From assembly GCA_018401415.1 (NCBI GenBank), contig JAGYKV010000009.1:62001-126000 (forward strand): a stretch of DNA of 64,000 nucleotides. The letters are read 5' to 3'. Shown here in pieces: positions 1 to 9,537 of this stretch. The notes below the pieces were generated by a model, which did no database searches, was not told the DNA's origin, and saw only the letters and a list, made by a program, of their open reading frames with translations. The DNA is from Candidatus Nanopelagicales bacterium. Its GTDB lineage: Bacteria > Actinomycetota > Actinomycetes > S36-B12. The translations under genes were made by a program, and so were the position numbers. How positions within the stretch are numbered: position 1 is the stretch's first letter; every line of letters starts with the position of its first letter.

Positions 1-1238
1 ATTCGGTTTCGCCGGCTCGAGCCGTGTTCGGCGATCAGTGTCCATCCGTCTACATCAATTGTTGATTGAGCGATCGGGACGCGACCGAGTTTCTTGGCCA
101 TGAGCCCCACTACGGAATCAACCCCTTCTTCTTCTGAATCAATATCTGCATCAATGAGTTCAGCGAAGTCGTCAATGTTCATGCGAGCCATGACCCGGTA
201 GCCGCCTTCGGGGAGTTCTTCTACCTCAGGTGCCGCGTTGTCGTATTCGTCGGCGATCTCTCCCACGATTTCTTCCAGGATGTCCTCGATGGTGATCAAC
301 CCGGCGGTGCCGCCGTATTCGTCCACCACAATCGCCATGTGCACTCGAGCGGCTTGCATGTCCCGCAGGAGTTCGTCCACCTGCTTACTGTCGGGGACAA
401 AGTATGGGGTGCGCATGAGATCTTCAACCGATTCCTGTTGTTCGGCCTCCCGAAACTCAAAAACTCTTTTGACAATATCTTTGAGGTAAATAACACCCAC
501 GACATCGTCTGAGTTTTCACCAATAACAGGGATACGGGAAAAAGTTGACCGCAGACCCAGTGACAATGCTTGACGCAGGGTTTTGTTTCTTTCAATGAAG
601 ACCATGTCTGTGCGCGGCACCATGACTTCGCGGGCAAAGGTATCGCTCAATTCGAATACCGAGTGAATCATTTGGCGTTCGTCATCTTCAATGAGGGAAT
701 CTGCTCCGGCAATGTCCACCAGCTCGCGCAGATCCGCCTCCGTGTCAAATGGTCCTTCGCGGAAACCTTTACCAGGGGTGAGTGCATTGCCGATCAGGAT
801 CAACAGGGTCGTGACGGGGCCGAGTACCGCAGCGAAGAAGCGGGCGGGTCCGGCGGACACAAGTGCGATTTTGTCGGCATGGATGCGTCCCAATGTTCTG
901 GGAGCAACCCCCAGACCAACATAGGAAATCACCACCAAAGCCAAACTCACCAAGATGAACGCCGGGATAAATGACCAACCAAGATCGGATCGGAGCCAGT
1001 TGATGTAACTAAAACCAATGAGGACAAATGCACTCACACTTGCCACGGTGGACAGGAAAAGCAGCACATTGACATAGCGGGCGCGGTCTTTCAACAGATA
1101 CAGCAATCGGCTCGACCGCAAACTTGGTTTGAGATCCTCCACGCGAGCACGCGATACCCGAGCAATTGCCGTTTCAGCGCTGATCAATAAACCAGCAATA
1201 ACAAAAAGAACGATGGCGATCAACGTGACCGATATCAA
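1..1238 (-). CDS. corC: CNNM/CBS-domain CorC-HlyC family membrane protein (C-terminus cut by window edge)
   Basis: About 412 codons are visible and the C-terminus lies outside the window. The N-terminal third is a hydrophobic CNNM/DUF21-type membrane region (first helix from residue 2, then several more up to about residue 150). Two CBS motifs follow (about 190-320), including the family motif DEYGGTAGLITIEDILEE near residues 306-323, and then the start of the acidic CorC_HlyC domain. Family members are linked to Mg2+/Co2+ efflux; the older hemolysin name is not functional evidence. I chose the TTG start at 1238 because it has a Shine-Dalgarno-like ggaagga 5 bases upstream and overlaps the ybeY stop in a TTGA junction, which implies translational coupling. 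The order phoH-ybeY-corC is the usual actinobacterial one. Confidence 0.9.
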   Translation of the reverse strand, partial: MISVTLIAIVLFVIAGLLISAETAIARVSRARVEDLKPSLRSSRLLYLLKDRARYVNVLLFLSTVASVSAFVLIGFSYINWLRSDLGWSFIPAFILVSLALVVISYVGLGVAPRTLGRIHADKIALVSAGPARFFAAVLGPVTTLLILIGNALTPGKGFREGPFDTEADLRELVDIAGADSLIEDDERQMIHSVFELSDTFAREVMVPRTDMVFIERNKTLRQALSLGLRSTFSRIPVIGENSDDVVGVIYLKDIVKRVFEFREAEQQESVEDLMRTPYFVPDSKQVDELLRDMQAARVHMAIVVDEYGGTAGLITIEDILEEIVGEIADEYDNAAPEVEELPEGGYRVMARMNIDDFAELIDADIDSEEEGVDSVVGLMAKKLGRVPIAQSTIDVDGWTLIAEHGSSRRNR

Positions 1239-1735
1239 TTCGTTCCTTCCCGATTCGCATTTTCCCGATTCGCATTTTCCCACTGAGTAGTGAGCCAGTC
1301 TGATAAAAGGCTGTCCTGTAGGGCAAACATACGGGCATGGTCATCCGGTTCCTGGTGATCCATCCCGAGAAGGTGCAAAATTCCGTGGGTGACCAGGAAT
1401 TCGGTCTCCTGCTGCAGGGTGCGACCACTTTCGAGCATTTGGGGACCGAGGAATTCAGGGCAAATCACAATATCGCCCAAGATCCCTGGCTCTGTGGTTT
1501 CCCCGGCGGCGGGCAGGGTGATTTGATCGATGGGAAAGGACAGGACATCGGTGGGACCAGGTTCGTTCATCCAGTCCTCATGCAAGGTGGTCATGCGATC
1601 AGTGTCAATAAATGTGACCGCAATAACCGAATCCGGGTGAATACCCAATGCTGACAGGTGATGCTCGATCAATGCGTCGACTGCTTGGAGATCAATGGGG
1701 GCATTGGTCTCGTTGAGGACTTCACGGTGCGGCAT
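1235..1735 (-). CDS. ybeY: Endoribonuclease YbeY (rRNA maturation factor)
   Basis: A 166-residue UPF0054-family single-strand endoribonuclease involved in 16S rRNA 3'-end maturation and ribosome quality control. The zinc-binding signature HGILHLLGMDH is at residues 117-127, with the conserved PTDVLSFP at 61-68. The start (ATG) is 2 bases after the phoH stop and the stop overlaps the corC start, so the three genes form one minus-strand operon. The C-terminal tail carries a duplicated ENANR segment encoded by a perfect 15-bp tandem repeat (1251-1280), an unusual lineage-specific extension beyond the catalytic domain. Confidence 0.95.
   Translation of the reverse strand: MPHREVLNETNAPIDLQAVDALIEHHLSALGIHPDSVIAVTFIDTDRMTTLHEDWMNEPGPTDVLSFPIDQITLPAAGETTEPGILGDIVICPEFLGPQMLESGRTLQQETEFLVTHGILHLLGMDHQEPDDHARMFALQDSLLSDWLTTQWENANRENANREGTN
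1251..1280 (-). repeat. Perfect 15-bp tandem duplication in the ybeY 3' end
   Basis: The unit cgattcgcattttcc occurs at 1251-1265 and again at 1266-1280. It is in frame with ybeY and duplicates five residues (ENANR) of the C-terminal tail. It lies directly upstream of the corC ribosome-binding site. Confidence 0.9.
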
Positions 1736-1737
1736 GG

Positions 1738-2706
1738 TCAGGACTTTGGCCCGGATTCCATTTTGGTGTCATAGCGTTCATAGGCGGCGACAATGTCGCC
1801 CACCAGTCGGTGACGCACAACATCGTTCTGGGTCAGTCGCACGAATGCGACATCGTCCAGCCCCTCGAGAATTTCCGACACCACTCGCAATCCACTTGTG
1901 GTTCCGCTCGGCAGATCCACCTGGGTGACATCGCCGGTGACCACCATGGTTGAACCGAACCCCAGACGGGTGAGAAACATTTTCATTTGTTGGGCGGTTG
2001 TGTTCTGGGCTTCATCGAGAATAATGAATGCGTCGTTGAGGGTTCGTCCTCGCATGTATGCCAACGGGGCAACTTCAATTGTTCCGCTGGTGATTAACCT
2101 CGGAATGGAATCCGGATCAATCATGTCGTGGAGGGCGTCGTAGAGCGGACGCAGATATGGATCAATTTTCTCCGACAAAGTACCGGGGAGGAATCCAAGC
2201 CGCTCGCCAGCTTCGACGGCAGGGCGGGTCAGCACAATGCGGTTCACCTGTTTGGCTTGCAATGCCTGAACCGCTTTGGCCACCGCCAAATAGGTCTTGC
2301 CGGTACCCGCCGGGCCAATACCGAAAACAACGGTGTTGTTGTCGATTGCTTCAACGTACTTCTTTTGGTTGAGTGTCTTGGCACGAATAGTTTTACCGCG
2401 ATTGCTCAGAATATTGGTGGTGAGTAACTCTGAGGGGCGGGTGCCGGTCTTCATCAGGGAAATAGAGCGTTCCACCGAGTCCCGGGTGAGTGCCTGACCG
2501 GTTCGCAACACCGTCAACATTTCGGCGATCAGGGTGTCCACGGTATCGATTTCCGGTGACTCACCTTCAAGAATGACTTGATTGCCTCGGACCAAAATAT
2601 CTATATCCGGGAATGAGCTCTCCACCACCTGCAGGTATTCATCTGATGCACCCAGGAGTGCGACCATGGGTTGTGAAGCGGGGATCTCAATGATTGTGCG
2701 GGTCAT
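1738..2706 (-). CDS. phoH: PhoH-like ATPase
   Basis: A cytoplasmic PhoH-family P-loop ATPase. Walker A GPAGTGKT is near residues 131-138, Walker B is FIILDEAQN, and the conserved LTRPAVEAGE and RGRTLNDAF segments are present. Mycobacterial PhoH2 is a toxin-like RNase/helicase, but this short, ybeY-linked type matches the housekeeping PhoH1, whose role is poorly defined. I chose the ATG at 2706 because it overlaps the HIT stop as ATGA; a TTG at 2718 would add four residues and overlap more. It is probably cotranscribed with the HIT gene upstream and with ybeY and corC downstream. Confidence 0.92.
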   Translation of the reverse strand: MTRTIIEIPASQPMVALLGASDEYLQVVESSFPDIDILVRGNQVILEGESPEIDTVDTLIAEMLTVLRTGQALTRDSVERSISLMKTGTRPSELLTTNILSNRGKTIRAKTLNQKKYVEAIDNNTVVFGIGPAGTGKTYLAVAKAVQALQAKQVNRIVLTRPAVEAGERLGFLPGTLSEKIDPYLRPLYDALHDMIDPDSIPRLITSGTIEVAPLAYMRGRTLNDAFIILDEAQNTTAQQMKMFLTRLGFGSTMVVTGDVTQVDLPSGTTSGLRVVSEILEGLDDVAFVRLTQNDVVRHRLVGDIVAAYERYDTKMESGPKS

Positions 2707-3041
2707 CCGGGAGGCCAATTCAAATCGCGACCGCCTACAACATGGCCGTGGACATGGAAGACGCTCTGCCCGGCATCCGCACCCGTATTAAACACAAGTC
2801 GATAGTCGGTGAGCCCTGCCTCACGGGCGACCTGCTCGGTGAAGGCGACGAGGCCGCCGGCAAGTTCGGGATTCTCCGCGCCCATCGCGGCAATGTTTAC
2901 GTGGTGCTCGACGGGAATAACCAGAATATGCACCGGGGCCTGTGGATTGATATCGCGGAAAGCTACGTAATCGGGAGTGCGCAGCACAATATCCGCCGGG
3001 ATATCTCCGGCAGAAATTGAACAGAACAAACAATCGGTCAC
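2703..3041 (-). CDS. HIT-domain nucleotide hydrolase/transferase
   Basis: A 112-residue histidine-triad protein. The catalytic triad HVHGHV is at residues 96-101, and the N-terminal CLFC pair at 4-7 is typical of HINT-type members that hydrolyse adenosine 5'-phosphoramidates. The protein is full length for the family. It sits 4 bases after rsmE and overlaps phoH by an ATGA junction, so it is part of the hrcA-to-corC run. The substrate cannot be deduced from sequence. Confidence 0.92.
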   Translation of the reverse strand: MTDCLFCSISAGDIPADIVLRTPDYVAFRDINPQAPVHILVIPVEHHVNIAAMGAENPELAGGLVAFTEQVAREAGLTDYRLVFNTGADAGQSVFHVHGHVVGGRDLNWPPG

Positions 3042-3045
3042 CCAT

Positions 3046-3807
3046 TCATCCTTTCATTACATCTTGTGAGTGGCCATTCCACTCCCCTGCAGTGGTGAAC
3101 AAATACGTCAGGCCAACAACTCCTGCCGTTGCAGACCGCAAAACCGTGTTGCCGAGGGTCAGCGATTGCATATTTGTGGCGCCCCTGAAAGCTTCCCGCT
3201 CGGAGTCACTTATCCCACCTTCCGGTCCGATCACCACAAGGACGGATCCCGAGGTCAACGCGACCTGTGGTACTCCGCACCGTTGCTCTAACTCCTCGAG
3301 CAACACCACATGATCGAAATGCGCACAGTCGGATGCGAGTCGAGCCCCCACCACCAGCGGCTCAATAGACGGTACAAAGGATCGCCGGGATTGTTCGGTG
3401 GCAGCCCGCACCACATTGGTCCATTTTTGTGAGTTGCGCTCTGCTTTCTCCTTGCTCCACGACACCACACTGTGATCGGCTTGCCATGGAATAAATGACA
3501 TGGCGCCCACCTCGGTCATCATTTCCAGTGCGCGTTCCAATCGGTCACCCTTGATCAGTGCTTGAGCGACCGTGATGTGAAGACGTGGCGGAGTTTCCTG
3601 CTCAATTCCCTGCACCTGAAAGATGCCGCCGGGTGAGACCTGACCCGATAAACGAGTGCCTTGGCCGTCCACGACCTGAATGGTTTCGGATTCCTTGATG
3701 CGAGTCACCCGAATATGGTGCGCGGTGGCTGAATCCAATGTGATGGCGGAGCCGATTGCAGCCCCACTGAATAGTGCCGGCTCTGCCAGAAAGGTGGGGG
3801 TGCTCAC
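3046..3807 (-). CDS. rsmE: 16S rRNA (uracil1498-N3)-methyltransferase
   Basis: A 253-residue SPOUT-class methyltransferase. The N-terminal PUA-like segment includes [10 protein letters not shown], and the C-terminal trefoil-knot region has the SAM-binding motif [13 protein letters not shown] followed by [11 protein letters not shown]. It methylates N3 of U1498 in 16S rRNA in the assembled 30S subunit. The GTG start overlaps the dnaJ stop (GTGA), which fits coupling to the hrcA-dnaJ operon; dnaJ-rsmE adjacency is common in actinobacteria. Confidence 0.93.
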   Translation of the reverse strand: MSTPTFLAEPALFSGAAIGSAITLDSATAHHIRVTRIKESETIQVVDGQGTRLSGQVSPGGIFQVQGIEQETPPRLHITVAQALIKGDRLERALEMMTEVGAMSFIPWQADHSVVSWSKEKAERNSQKWTNVVRAATEQSRRSFVPSIEPLVVGARLASDCAHFDHVVLLEELEQRCGVPQVALTSGSVLVVIGPEGGISDSEREAFRGATNMQSLTLGNTVLRSATAGVVGLTYLFTTAGEWNGHSQDVMKG

Positions 3808-4934
3808 TTGGAAGTAAATGCGTCTTTGAGTCGACTAAACAGGCCGGAGGAATCGGCCCGGTTCACAACCTGATTCGGTTTTTCACTGCGAATCTCGGCC
3901 AACTGGAGCAACAGGGCTTCCTGTTCGGGTGTTAACTTGCGCGGAGTTTCCACATTGACGTGCACAAATAGATCGCCGCGGCTACCACTTCGGAGTCGAG
4001 TTGCACCCTTGCCTTTCAAAGTGATGACGTGTCCTGACTGTGTTCCCGCCACGATCCCGACATCTTCGGGGCCATCGAGTGTCTCAATATGAATGGAACT
4101 GCCCAGTGCCGCCGAAGTCATGGGGATTGTGATGGCGCAATGGAGTTCATCGCCTTGGCGCTCGAATATTTCGTGCCCCTGAACCACAATCTCGACATAA
4201 AGATCACCCGTTGGGCCACCATTGAGCCCGGCTTCACCCTCACCCTGCAGTTGAATCCGCGTTCCGGTGTCAACGCCGGCCGGGATGGCAATGCTCAACG
4301 TGCGACGATGCCGCACCCGTCCCTGCCCCGAGCACTCCACACATGGGTGCGGAATCGTGGTGCCGAAACCCTGGCAGGCTGGGCAGGGTCGCGAGGTCAT
4401 GACCTGGCCCAGGAATGATTGCTGCACCGACTGGATCTCGCCACGCCCTTTGCACATGGCGCACTTTGCCGGTTCGGATCCCGCTGCCAGGCCGGTTGCA
4501 TTGCACTGCGCACACGCAATGGCGGTGTCCACGGTGATTTCCCGAGTCTCGCCGAACACCGCTGACTTCAAATCGATGGTGATGCTGATCAGGGCATCTT
4601 GGCCGCGGCGGGCGCGTCCGCGCGGACCACGGCGCTGAGTGCGGCCGCCAAAGAACGCATCCATGACATCGCCAAAATCAAAGCCACCGGAAAAGCCGCC
4701 CATACGATTACCGAGCGGATCTCCACCCAGGTCATACATTTGACGCTTCTCCGGATCACTGAGAACTTCATAGGCCGCGGTGACAAGCTTGAATTTTTCT
4801 TGGTGTTCCAGATCCGGGTTGACATCGGGGTGGAGTTCCCGCGCAAGTTTGCGATACGCCTTTTTAATCTCCTCGGGACTCGCGTCCTGATTCACACCCA
4901 AAAGCGCGTAATAGTCTGTTGACACGTCTCTCAC
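3804..4934 (-). CDS. dnaJ: Molecular chaperone DnaJ (DnaJ2 type, hrcA-linked)
   Basis: A 376-residue type I J-protein, the co-chaperone that stimulates DnaK ATPase. The J domain is at residues 5-70 with HPD near 36-38, followed by a Gly/Phe/Arg-rich linker. Four CxxCxGxG zinc repeats ([32 protein letters not shown]) lie around 140-205, and then the substrate-binding C-terminal domain. Actinobacteria usually have a second dnaJ beside dnaK; this copy sits directly after hrcA with a 5-base gap and is probably under the same CIRCE/HrcA control. The start is GTG. Confidence 0.95.
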   Translation of the reverse strand: MRDVSTDYYALLGVNQDASPEEIKKAYRKLARELHPDVNPDLEHQEKFKLVTAAYEVLSDPEKRQMYDLGGDPLGNRMGGFSGGFDFGDVMDAFFGGRTQRRGPRGRARRGQDALISITIDLKSAVFGETREITVDTAIACAQCNATGLAAGSEPAKCAMCKGRGEIQSVQQSFLGQVMTSRPCPACQGFGTTIPHPCVECSGQGRVRHRRTLSIAIPAGVDTGTRIQLQGEGEAGLNGGPTGDLYVEIVVQGHEIFERQGDELHCAITIPMTSAALGSSIHIETLDGPEDVGIVAGTQSGHVITLKGKGATRLRSGSRGDLFVHVNVETPRKLTPEQEALLLQLAEIRSEKPNQVVNRADSSGLFSRLKDAFTSK

Positions 4935-4939
4935 TCGAT

Positions 4940-5959
4940 CTAGTTCGCGGACAAAATTCTGCTGACGTACTGGGCAACAGCTTGAACGGCACTCATGGTC
5001 CCGGGGTAGTCCATGTGGGTGGGACCCACCACACCCAGTGAGGCTACCGGGGAATTCTCGCGCCCGTATTGTGAGGTCACCACCGAGGTGGCGTTCAGGC
5101 CCACATATTCGTTCTCGTGACCAATGCGAACAGAAACTTGCTGATTGGGACTAGCTTCGCCCAGGAGTCTCAGGAGAACCACCTGTTCTTCTAATGCCTC
5201 GAGCACCGGCTGAATGCTCATGGCAAAAACTTCGTTGTAGTGAGCGAGATTGGAAGTTCCACCCAGAACAATTCGTTCATCGAGTTTTTCGGTGACCGTT
5301 TCCAGAATTGATGCAATGACCGCTCGCACCAATGGCTGGCCGGTGGGATCAAATCCTGAGTCAAGATCCTCGAGTCGAGTTGGTATTGACGAAAATGGTT
5401 GATCGGTGACCGCGGCGGATAACCGGGAACGCAAATCGGTGAGCAGTTCCTCTTGAACGGGCACCGAGCAATCCACAACGCGTTGCTCCACTCGACCACT
5501 GTCGACAATCAAAATGATCATGATTTTGTGGTCGGTGACTTTAATGAACTCAATGCGGCGCACATGGCTCCGGGAAAGTGACGGGTATTGCACGACCGCA
5601 ACCTGCTTGGTCAGCTGCGCAAGCAACCGAACGGTGCGGCTCATGACATCGTCAAGGTCAGCGGCCTCACCGAGGAAACGATCGATGCCCTTGCGCTCGG
5701 CGGTGCTGAGCGGCTTGACCTGCGAGAGTTGGTCCACGAATAAGCGGTACCCCCGGTCGGTGGGCACGCGCCCGGCTGAAGTGTGCGGTGCGGTGATGTA
5801 TCCCTCTTCTTCGAGGGCGGCCATGTCATTGCGGATCGTGGCCGGTGAGACACCCAATTGGTGGCGATCCACCAGGCCTTTTGACCCAACGGGTTCATGG
5901 GTGGCAACGTAATCCTGCACAATTGCCTTGAGGACGGCCAACCGACGTTCCTCCAACAT
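4940..5959 (-). CDS. hrcA: Heat-inducible transcription repressor HrcA
   Basis: A 339-residue HrcA repressor that binds CIRCE operators and is relieved on heat shock. The N-terminal winged helix contains [17 protein letters not shown] and a [19 protein letters not shown] recognition-helix motif; the GAF-like inserted dimerisation domain follows. I chose the ATG at 5959 because it has a GGAGG 6 bases upstream. The frame stays open to 6016, but that longer form would read into the CIRCE element and does not match the family's N-terminus. It is the first gene of the hrcA-dnaJ-rsmE run and is presumably autoregulated. Confidence 0.95.
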   Translation of the reverse strand: MLEERRLAVLKAIVQDYVATHEPVGSKGLVDRHQLGVSPATIRNDMAALEEEGYITAPHTSAGRVPTDRGYRLFVDQLSQVKPLSTAERKGIDRFLGEAADLDDVMSRTVRLLAQLTKQVAVVQYPSLSRSHVRRIEFIKVTDHKIMIILIVDSGRVEQRVVDCSVPVQEELLTDLRSRLSAAVTDQPFSSIPTRLEDLDSGFDPTGQPLVRAVIASILETVTEKLDERIVLGGTSNLAHYNEVFAMSIQPVLEALEEQVVLLRLLGEASPNQQVSVRIGHENEYVGLNATSVVTSQYGRENSPVASLGVVGPTHMDYPGTMSAVQAVAQYVSRILSAN

Positions 5960-6009
5960 GGCACACCTCCGGCCGAGTCGATCCTGGTCAATATTGTGCT
6001 CGGGAGCGG

Positions 6010-6036
6010 TTAGCACTCACCACGCCCGAGTGCCAA
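6010..6036 (-). promoter_or_regulatory. CIRCE operator (HrcA-binding inverted repeat)
   Basis: TTAGCACTC at 6010-6018, a 9-base spacer, then GAGTGCCAA at 6028-6036. The consensus is TTAGCACTC-N9-GAGTGCTAA, so this has one mismatch and the exact canonical spacing. It lies 51 bases upstream of the hrcA ATG, between hemW and hrcA, as expected for autoregulation of hrcA-dnaJ. Confidence 0.95.
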
Positions 6037-6060
6037 GTGTACGCCGATTTTCCGGCTTCG

Positions 6061-7191
6061 TCAGCCGAGGAGTTCCCGAATGACCGAATCTGCCACCAAT
6101 CTGCCGTGATCACTCACGCGGGCAACGCCCAGGGCGAGGGCCCCACCATCGAGGAGCCCCTGGGCGGCCAGCGCAGAACAACGCTCCTGTTCGGCATCGG
6201 TGAGCGAGCCGAGGTCAACCCCGGCGCGGGTGCGCAACCCCAGCATGACCGTCTCCACATGCCTTTGCTCGGCCGTGAGCACTTCCTGCCCCGCTTGGGG
6301 GGAGCCGGTTTCCAGGGCGCGAGCGTAGGTCGACGGGTGCTTGTGATTCCACCAGCGAGTGCCGGATCGGTGGCTGTGCGCACCGGGGCCGATCCCCCAC
6401 CAATCCGAACCATTCCAATATGACTGATTGTGTTGACCCTGCCCACCGGGAAGCGCCCAATTGGAAATCTCGTACCACTGCATGCCAGCGTCTTCGAGCA
6501 TGTGATCAATGATTTCGAATCGGTCGGCACTGAGGTCTTCGTCGGGGGCCGGGAGTTCACCGGATTGCACCTGACGAGCGAGTGCGGTGCCATCTTCCAC
6601 AATGAGTGAATATGCAGAAATGTGATCCACACCAGATTCAACAGCGGCGGTGACACTGGCTCGGACATCTGCATCCGTTTCACCCGGAGTTCCGTAAATA
6701 AGATCCATGTTGACGTGATCGAAGCCGGCTTCGCGAGCAAGCCGCGCAGCTTTTTCACTCGCACCGGGGGTGTGTGTTCGCTGCAAGATTTTCAAGACAT
6801 TGGTGGAAGCACTCTGCATGCCAATTGATATTCGATTAAAACCGCCGGCTTTTAACTCTGCGAACATCTTGGCATCCACGCTGTCGGGATTCGCTTCGGT
6901 TGTGATCTCCACCGTGTCGCTTATTGAGAAATTATTTCCGATGAACTCGAGAGTGTTGTTCAAGGCCGCCGCACCAATGAGTGTGGGGGTGCCACCGCCG
7001 AAAAAGATTGTGGACACTGTTGGTTGATCGAGGGTGCGCGCCGCGAAAGCAACTTCTTGATTGAGGATCTCGTGAAAGGATTCCTGATTAACCCCGCCGG
7101 CCAACTCCGAAGCGGTGTATGTGTTGAAATCACAGTAACCGCAGCGACTCACACAAAACGGAACATGTACGTAGAGGGAGATCGGTGCCAC
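6061..7191 (-). CDS. hemW: Radical SAM heme chaperone HemW (HemN-like)
   Basis: A 376-residue radical SAM protein. The 4Fe-4S cluster motif PFCVSRCGYCDF lies near residues 11-22, followed by FFGGGTPTLI and the conserved MGLR segment in the C-terminal HemN domain. The single Cys triad (CxxxCxxC) and the length match HemW, a heme-insertion chaperone for respiratory proteins, rather than true oxygen-independent coproporphyrinogen oxidase. It is 2 bases after lepA, which is the usual lepA-hemW arrangement, upstream of hrcA. Confidence 0.92.
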   Translation of the reverse strand: MAPISLYVHVPFCVSRCGYCDFNTYTASELAGGVNQESFHEILNQEVAFAARTLDQPTVSTIFFGGGTPTLIGAAALNNTLEFIGNNFSISDTVEITTEANPDSVDAKMFAELKAGGFNRISIGMQSASTNVLKILQRTHTPGASEKAARLAREAGFDHVNMDLIYGTPGETDADVRASVTAAVESGVDHISAYSLIVEDGTALARQVQSGELPAPDEDLSADRFEIIDHMLEDAGMQWYEISNWALPGGQGQHNQSYWNGSDWWGIGPGAHSHRSGTRWWNHKHPSTYARALETGSPQAGQEVLTAEQRHVETVMLGLRTRAGVDLGSLTDAEQERCSALAAQGLLDGGALALGVARVSDHGRLVADSVIRELLG

Positions 7192-7193
7192 AA

Positions 7194-9041
7194 CTATTTC
7201 TTTGTTGGAGTATCCGAGGTGGATAGAGCTGCAATGAAGGCTTCCTGCGGTACTTCAACGCGGCCAACCATTTTCATGCGCTTCTTACCTTCTTTTTGCT
7301 TCTCCAGCAATTTGCGCTTGCGAGTGATATCGCCGCCGTAACACTTGGCAAGAACGTCTTTGCGCATGGCACGCACGGTTTCGCGGGTAATGATCCGAGA
7401 ACCGATCGCCGCCTGAATGGGCACCTCAAACTGCTGGCGGGGAATGAGCTCTTTGAGTTTTTGTGCCATGGTGACCCCGTAGGCGTACGCCTTGTCTCGG
7501 TGCACGACCGCACTGAATGCGTCCACCGGCTCACCGTGCAACAGAATGTCCACCTTCACCAGATCGGCATCCTGTTCACCCGTGGGTTCATAATCCAAGG
7601 AGGCGTAGCCGCGGGTTTTTGATTTGAGCTGGTCAAAGAAGTCAAACACGATTTCCGCCATGGGCAGCGTGTACCTCAACTCCACCCGATCCTCGGACAG
7701 ATAATCCATGCCCAGCAAAGTTCCTCGGCGCACCTGACACAGCTCCATGACGGCGCCCACAAACTCTGAAGGCAAGATCACGGTTGCGCGAACGGTGGGT
7801 TCAAAGATCTTTGCCAACTTGGTTTCAGGGAACTCACTCGGATTGGTGACCGTGATCTCTGCCCCTGCATCTGTGACCACCCGGTAGATCACATTGGGTG
7901 CGGTGGAAATCAGATCAAGATTGAATTCGCGCTCCAGTCGCTCGCGAACAATCTCCAAATGCAAAAGCCCCAAAAAGCCGCAGCGAAACCCGAACCCGAG
8001 TGCCAATGATGTTTCCGGTTCATAGGTCAACGAGGCGTCGTTGAGTTTGAGTTTGTCTAAAGCATCGCGCAACTCCGGGTAGTCCGAGCCATCGAGGGGA
8101 TACAGCCCGGAGAAAACCATGGGCTTGGGGTCGCGGTAACCACCCAGATTCTCGGTTGCCCCGTGGACCGCGGTGGTGACGGTGTCACCCACCCGGGATT
8201 GCCGAACGTCCTTGACACCCGTGATCAGGTACCCCACTTCACCCACGCCCAGACCCTTGGTGGCCATGGGTTCTGGAGAGATCACCCCCACTTCGAGGAG
8301 CTCATGGGTTGTGCCCAGTGACATCATTTCGATTTTGTCACGGGTTGCAATCCGGCCGTCGACAACCCGCACATAGGTGACCACACCTCGATAGGTGTCA
8401 TACACAGAGTCAAAAATCAATGCACGGGCAGGCGCTGCGGGATCACCTTTCGGTGCCGGCACTCTTTCTACAATGCGTTCCAATAACTCAATGACACCCT
8501 CACCGGTCTTGGCCGACACCTTCAAAATATCTGCGGGGTCACAACCGATTATGTGGGCGAGCTCTGCGGCGTACTTCTCCGGCTGGGCAGCGGGGAGGTC
8601 GATTTTATTCAGAACCGGAATAATCTCAAGTTCATTTTCCATGGCCAGGTACAGGTTGGCCAGGGTTTGGGCCTCAATCCCTTGGGCGGCGTCCACAAGA
8701 AGCACCGCTCCCTCGCAGGCGGCCAGGGATCGGGAGACTTCATAGGTGAAGTCCACGTGACCGGGGGTGTCGATCAAGTTCAGAACAAAGTTCTCACCCG
8801 ATACCGAGGTGTAGGGCAGGCGAACGGCCTGAGACTTGATGGTGATCCCTCGCTCGCGTTCAATATCCATGCGATCGAGGTACTGGGCCCGCATTGAACG
8901 GGCATCGACCAGCCCGGTTTGCTGGAGCATGCGGTCGGCGAGGGTGGATTTACCGTGATCAATGTGGGCAATAATGCTGAAATTGCGCACAATCGCCGGA
9001 TCGGTGGATCCGGGCTGTGGTGTGGTCACGTACTTCCTCAC
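7194..9041 (-). CDS. lepA: Elongation factor 4 (LepA), back-translocating GTPase
   Basis: A 615-residue translational GTPase that acts on stalled ribosomes. G1 AHIDHGKST is near residue 25, G3 is DTPGHVDF, G4 is NKID. The EF-G-like domains and the LepA-specific C-terminal domain ([28 protein letters not shown] region) are complete. The start is GTG at 9041; a GTG four codons downstream is an alternative. It is transcribed divergently from rpsT, which is the usual actinobacterial arrangement, and followed by hemW. Confidence 0.95.
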   Translation of the reverse strand: MRKYVTTPQPGSTDPAIVRNFSIIAHIDHGKSTLADRMLQQTGLVDARSMRAQYLDRMDIERERGITIKSQAVRLPYTSVSGENFVLNLIDTPGHVDFTYEVSRSLAACEGAVLLVDAAQGIEAQTLANLYLAMENELEIIPVLNKIDLPAAQPEKYAAELAHIIGCDPADILKVSAKTGEGVIELLERIVERVPAPKGDPAAPARALIFDSVYDTYRGVVTYVRVVDGRIATRDKIEMMSLGTTHELLEVGVISPEPMATKGLGVGEVGYLITGVKDVRQSRVGDTVTTAVHGATENLGGYRDPKPMVFSGLYPLDGSDYPELRDALDKLKLNDASLTYEPETSLALGFGFRCGFLGLLHLEIVRERLEREFNLDLISTAPNVIYRVVTDAGAEITVTNPSEFPETKLAKIFEPTVRATVILPSEFVGAVMELCQVRRGTLLGMDYLSEDRVELRYTLPMAEIVFDFFDQLKSKTRGYASLDYEPTGEQDADLVKVDILLHGEPVDAFSAVVHRDKAYAYGVTMAQKLKELIPRQQFEVPIQAAIGSRIITRETVRAMRKDVLAKCYGGDITRKRKLLEKQKEGKKRMKMVGRVEVPQEAFIAALSTSDTPTKK

Positions 9042-9210
9042 GATAATGCTTCGAAGTGGTTCAGGGCGGATGCAATACCCCCTGAGGGGGTGAGCCCTAG
9101 CGTACGGGTACTCTTGGCAGGCTCACAGAGCAAGTACCTACCGGCAGCATTTACGGCGTAAGTCGTGCCGGTCGGTATCACAAACCCGAGAACTGAGAGT
9201 TAAAACTGTT

Positions 9211-9471
9211 ATGGCGAATATCAAGTCGCAGAAGAAGCGCATTCTCACCAATGAGAAAGCCCGCCTTCGCAATAAGTCGGTCAAGTCCTCGCTGAAGTCC
9301 GCGGTGCGCAAGTTCCGCGAAGCAGCTGAGACGGGCGACAAAACAGCAGCCTCCGAAGCTGCGCGTGCCGCCAACCGCGAACTTGATATCGCAGTGCGCA
9401 AGGGTGTTATTCACAGCAACCAAGCCGCCAACCGCAAGTCAGCGATCGCCAAGAAGACTGACTCCCTCTAG
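9211..9471 (+). CDS. rpsT: 30S ribosomal protein S20
   Basis: An 86-residue, highly basic S20 that binds the 5' and 3'-minor domains of 16S rRNA. It starts [18 protein letters not shown] and has the conserved [16 protein letters not shown]-terminal region. It is a single-gene plus-strand unit between divergent lepA and convergent holA, followed by a strong hairpin (9511-9537). The 169-base region shared with lepA holds both promoters, but I could not pick convincing -35/-10 pairs. Confidence 0.97.
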   Translation: MANIKSQKKRILTNEKARLRNKSVKSSLKSAVRKFREAAETGDKTAASEAARAANRELDIAVRKGVIHSNQAANRKSAIAKKTDSL

Positions 9472-9510
9472 ATCTGAGAATCTAAAAACTTCACCCGCAC
9501 GTTTCTTGTC

Positions 9511-9537
9511 AACCCGCGCTAACCACTAGCGCGGGTT
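9511..9537 (+). terminator. Hairpin between convergent rpsT and holA (probable bidirectional terminator)
   Basis: A perfect 11-bp stem (9511-9521 with 9527-9537) and a 5-base loop sit 39 bases after the rpsT stop. The holA stop codon lies inside it (9519-9521). The plus-strand downstream sequence is only moderately T-rich (atcaattt), so termination could be partly Rho-dependent. Confidence 0.7.

Noticed and set aside
9077..9091. ACCCCC-tga-GGGGGT palindrome between lepA and rpsT
   Set aside because: It lies upstream of both genes, so it cannot be a terminator for either, and no known operator matches; too short to call.
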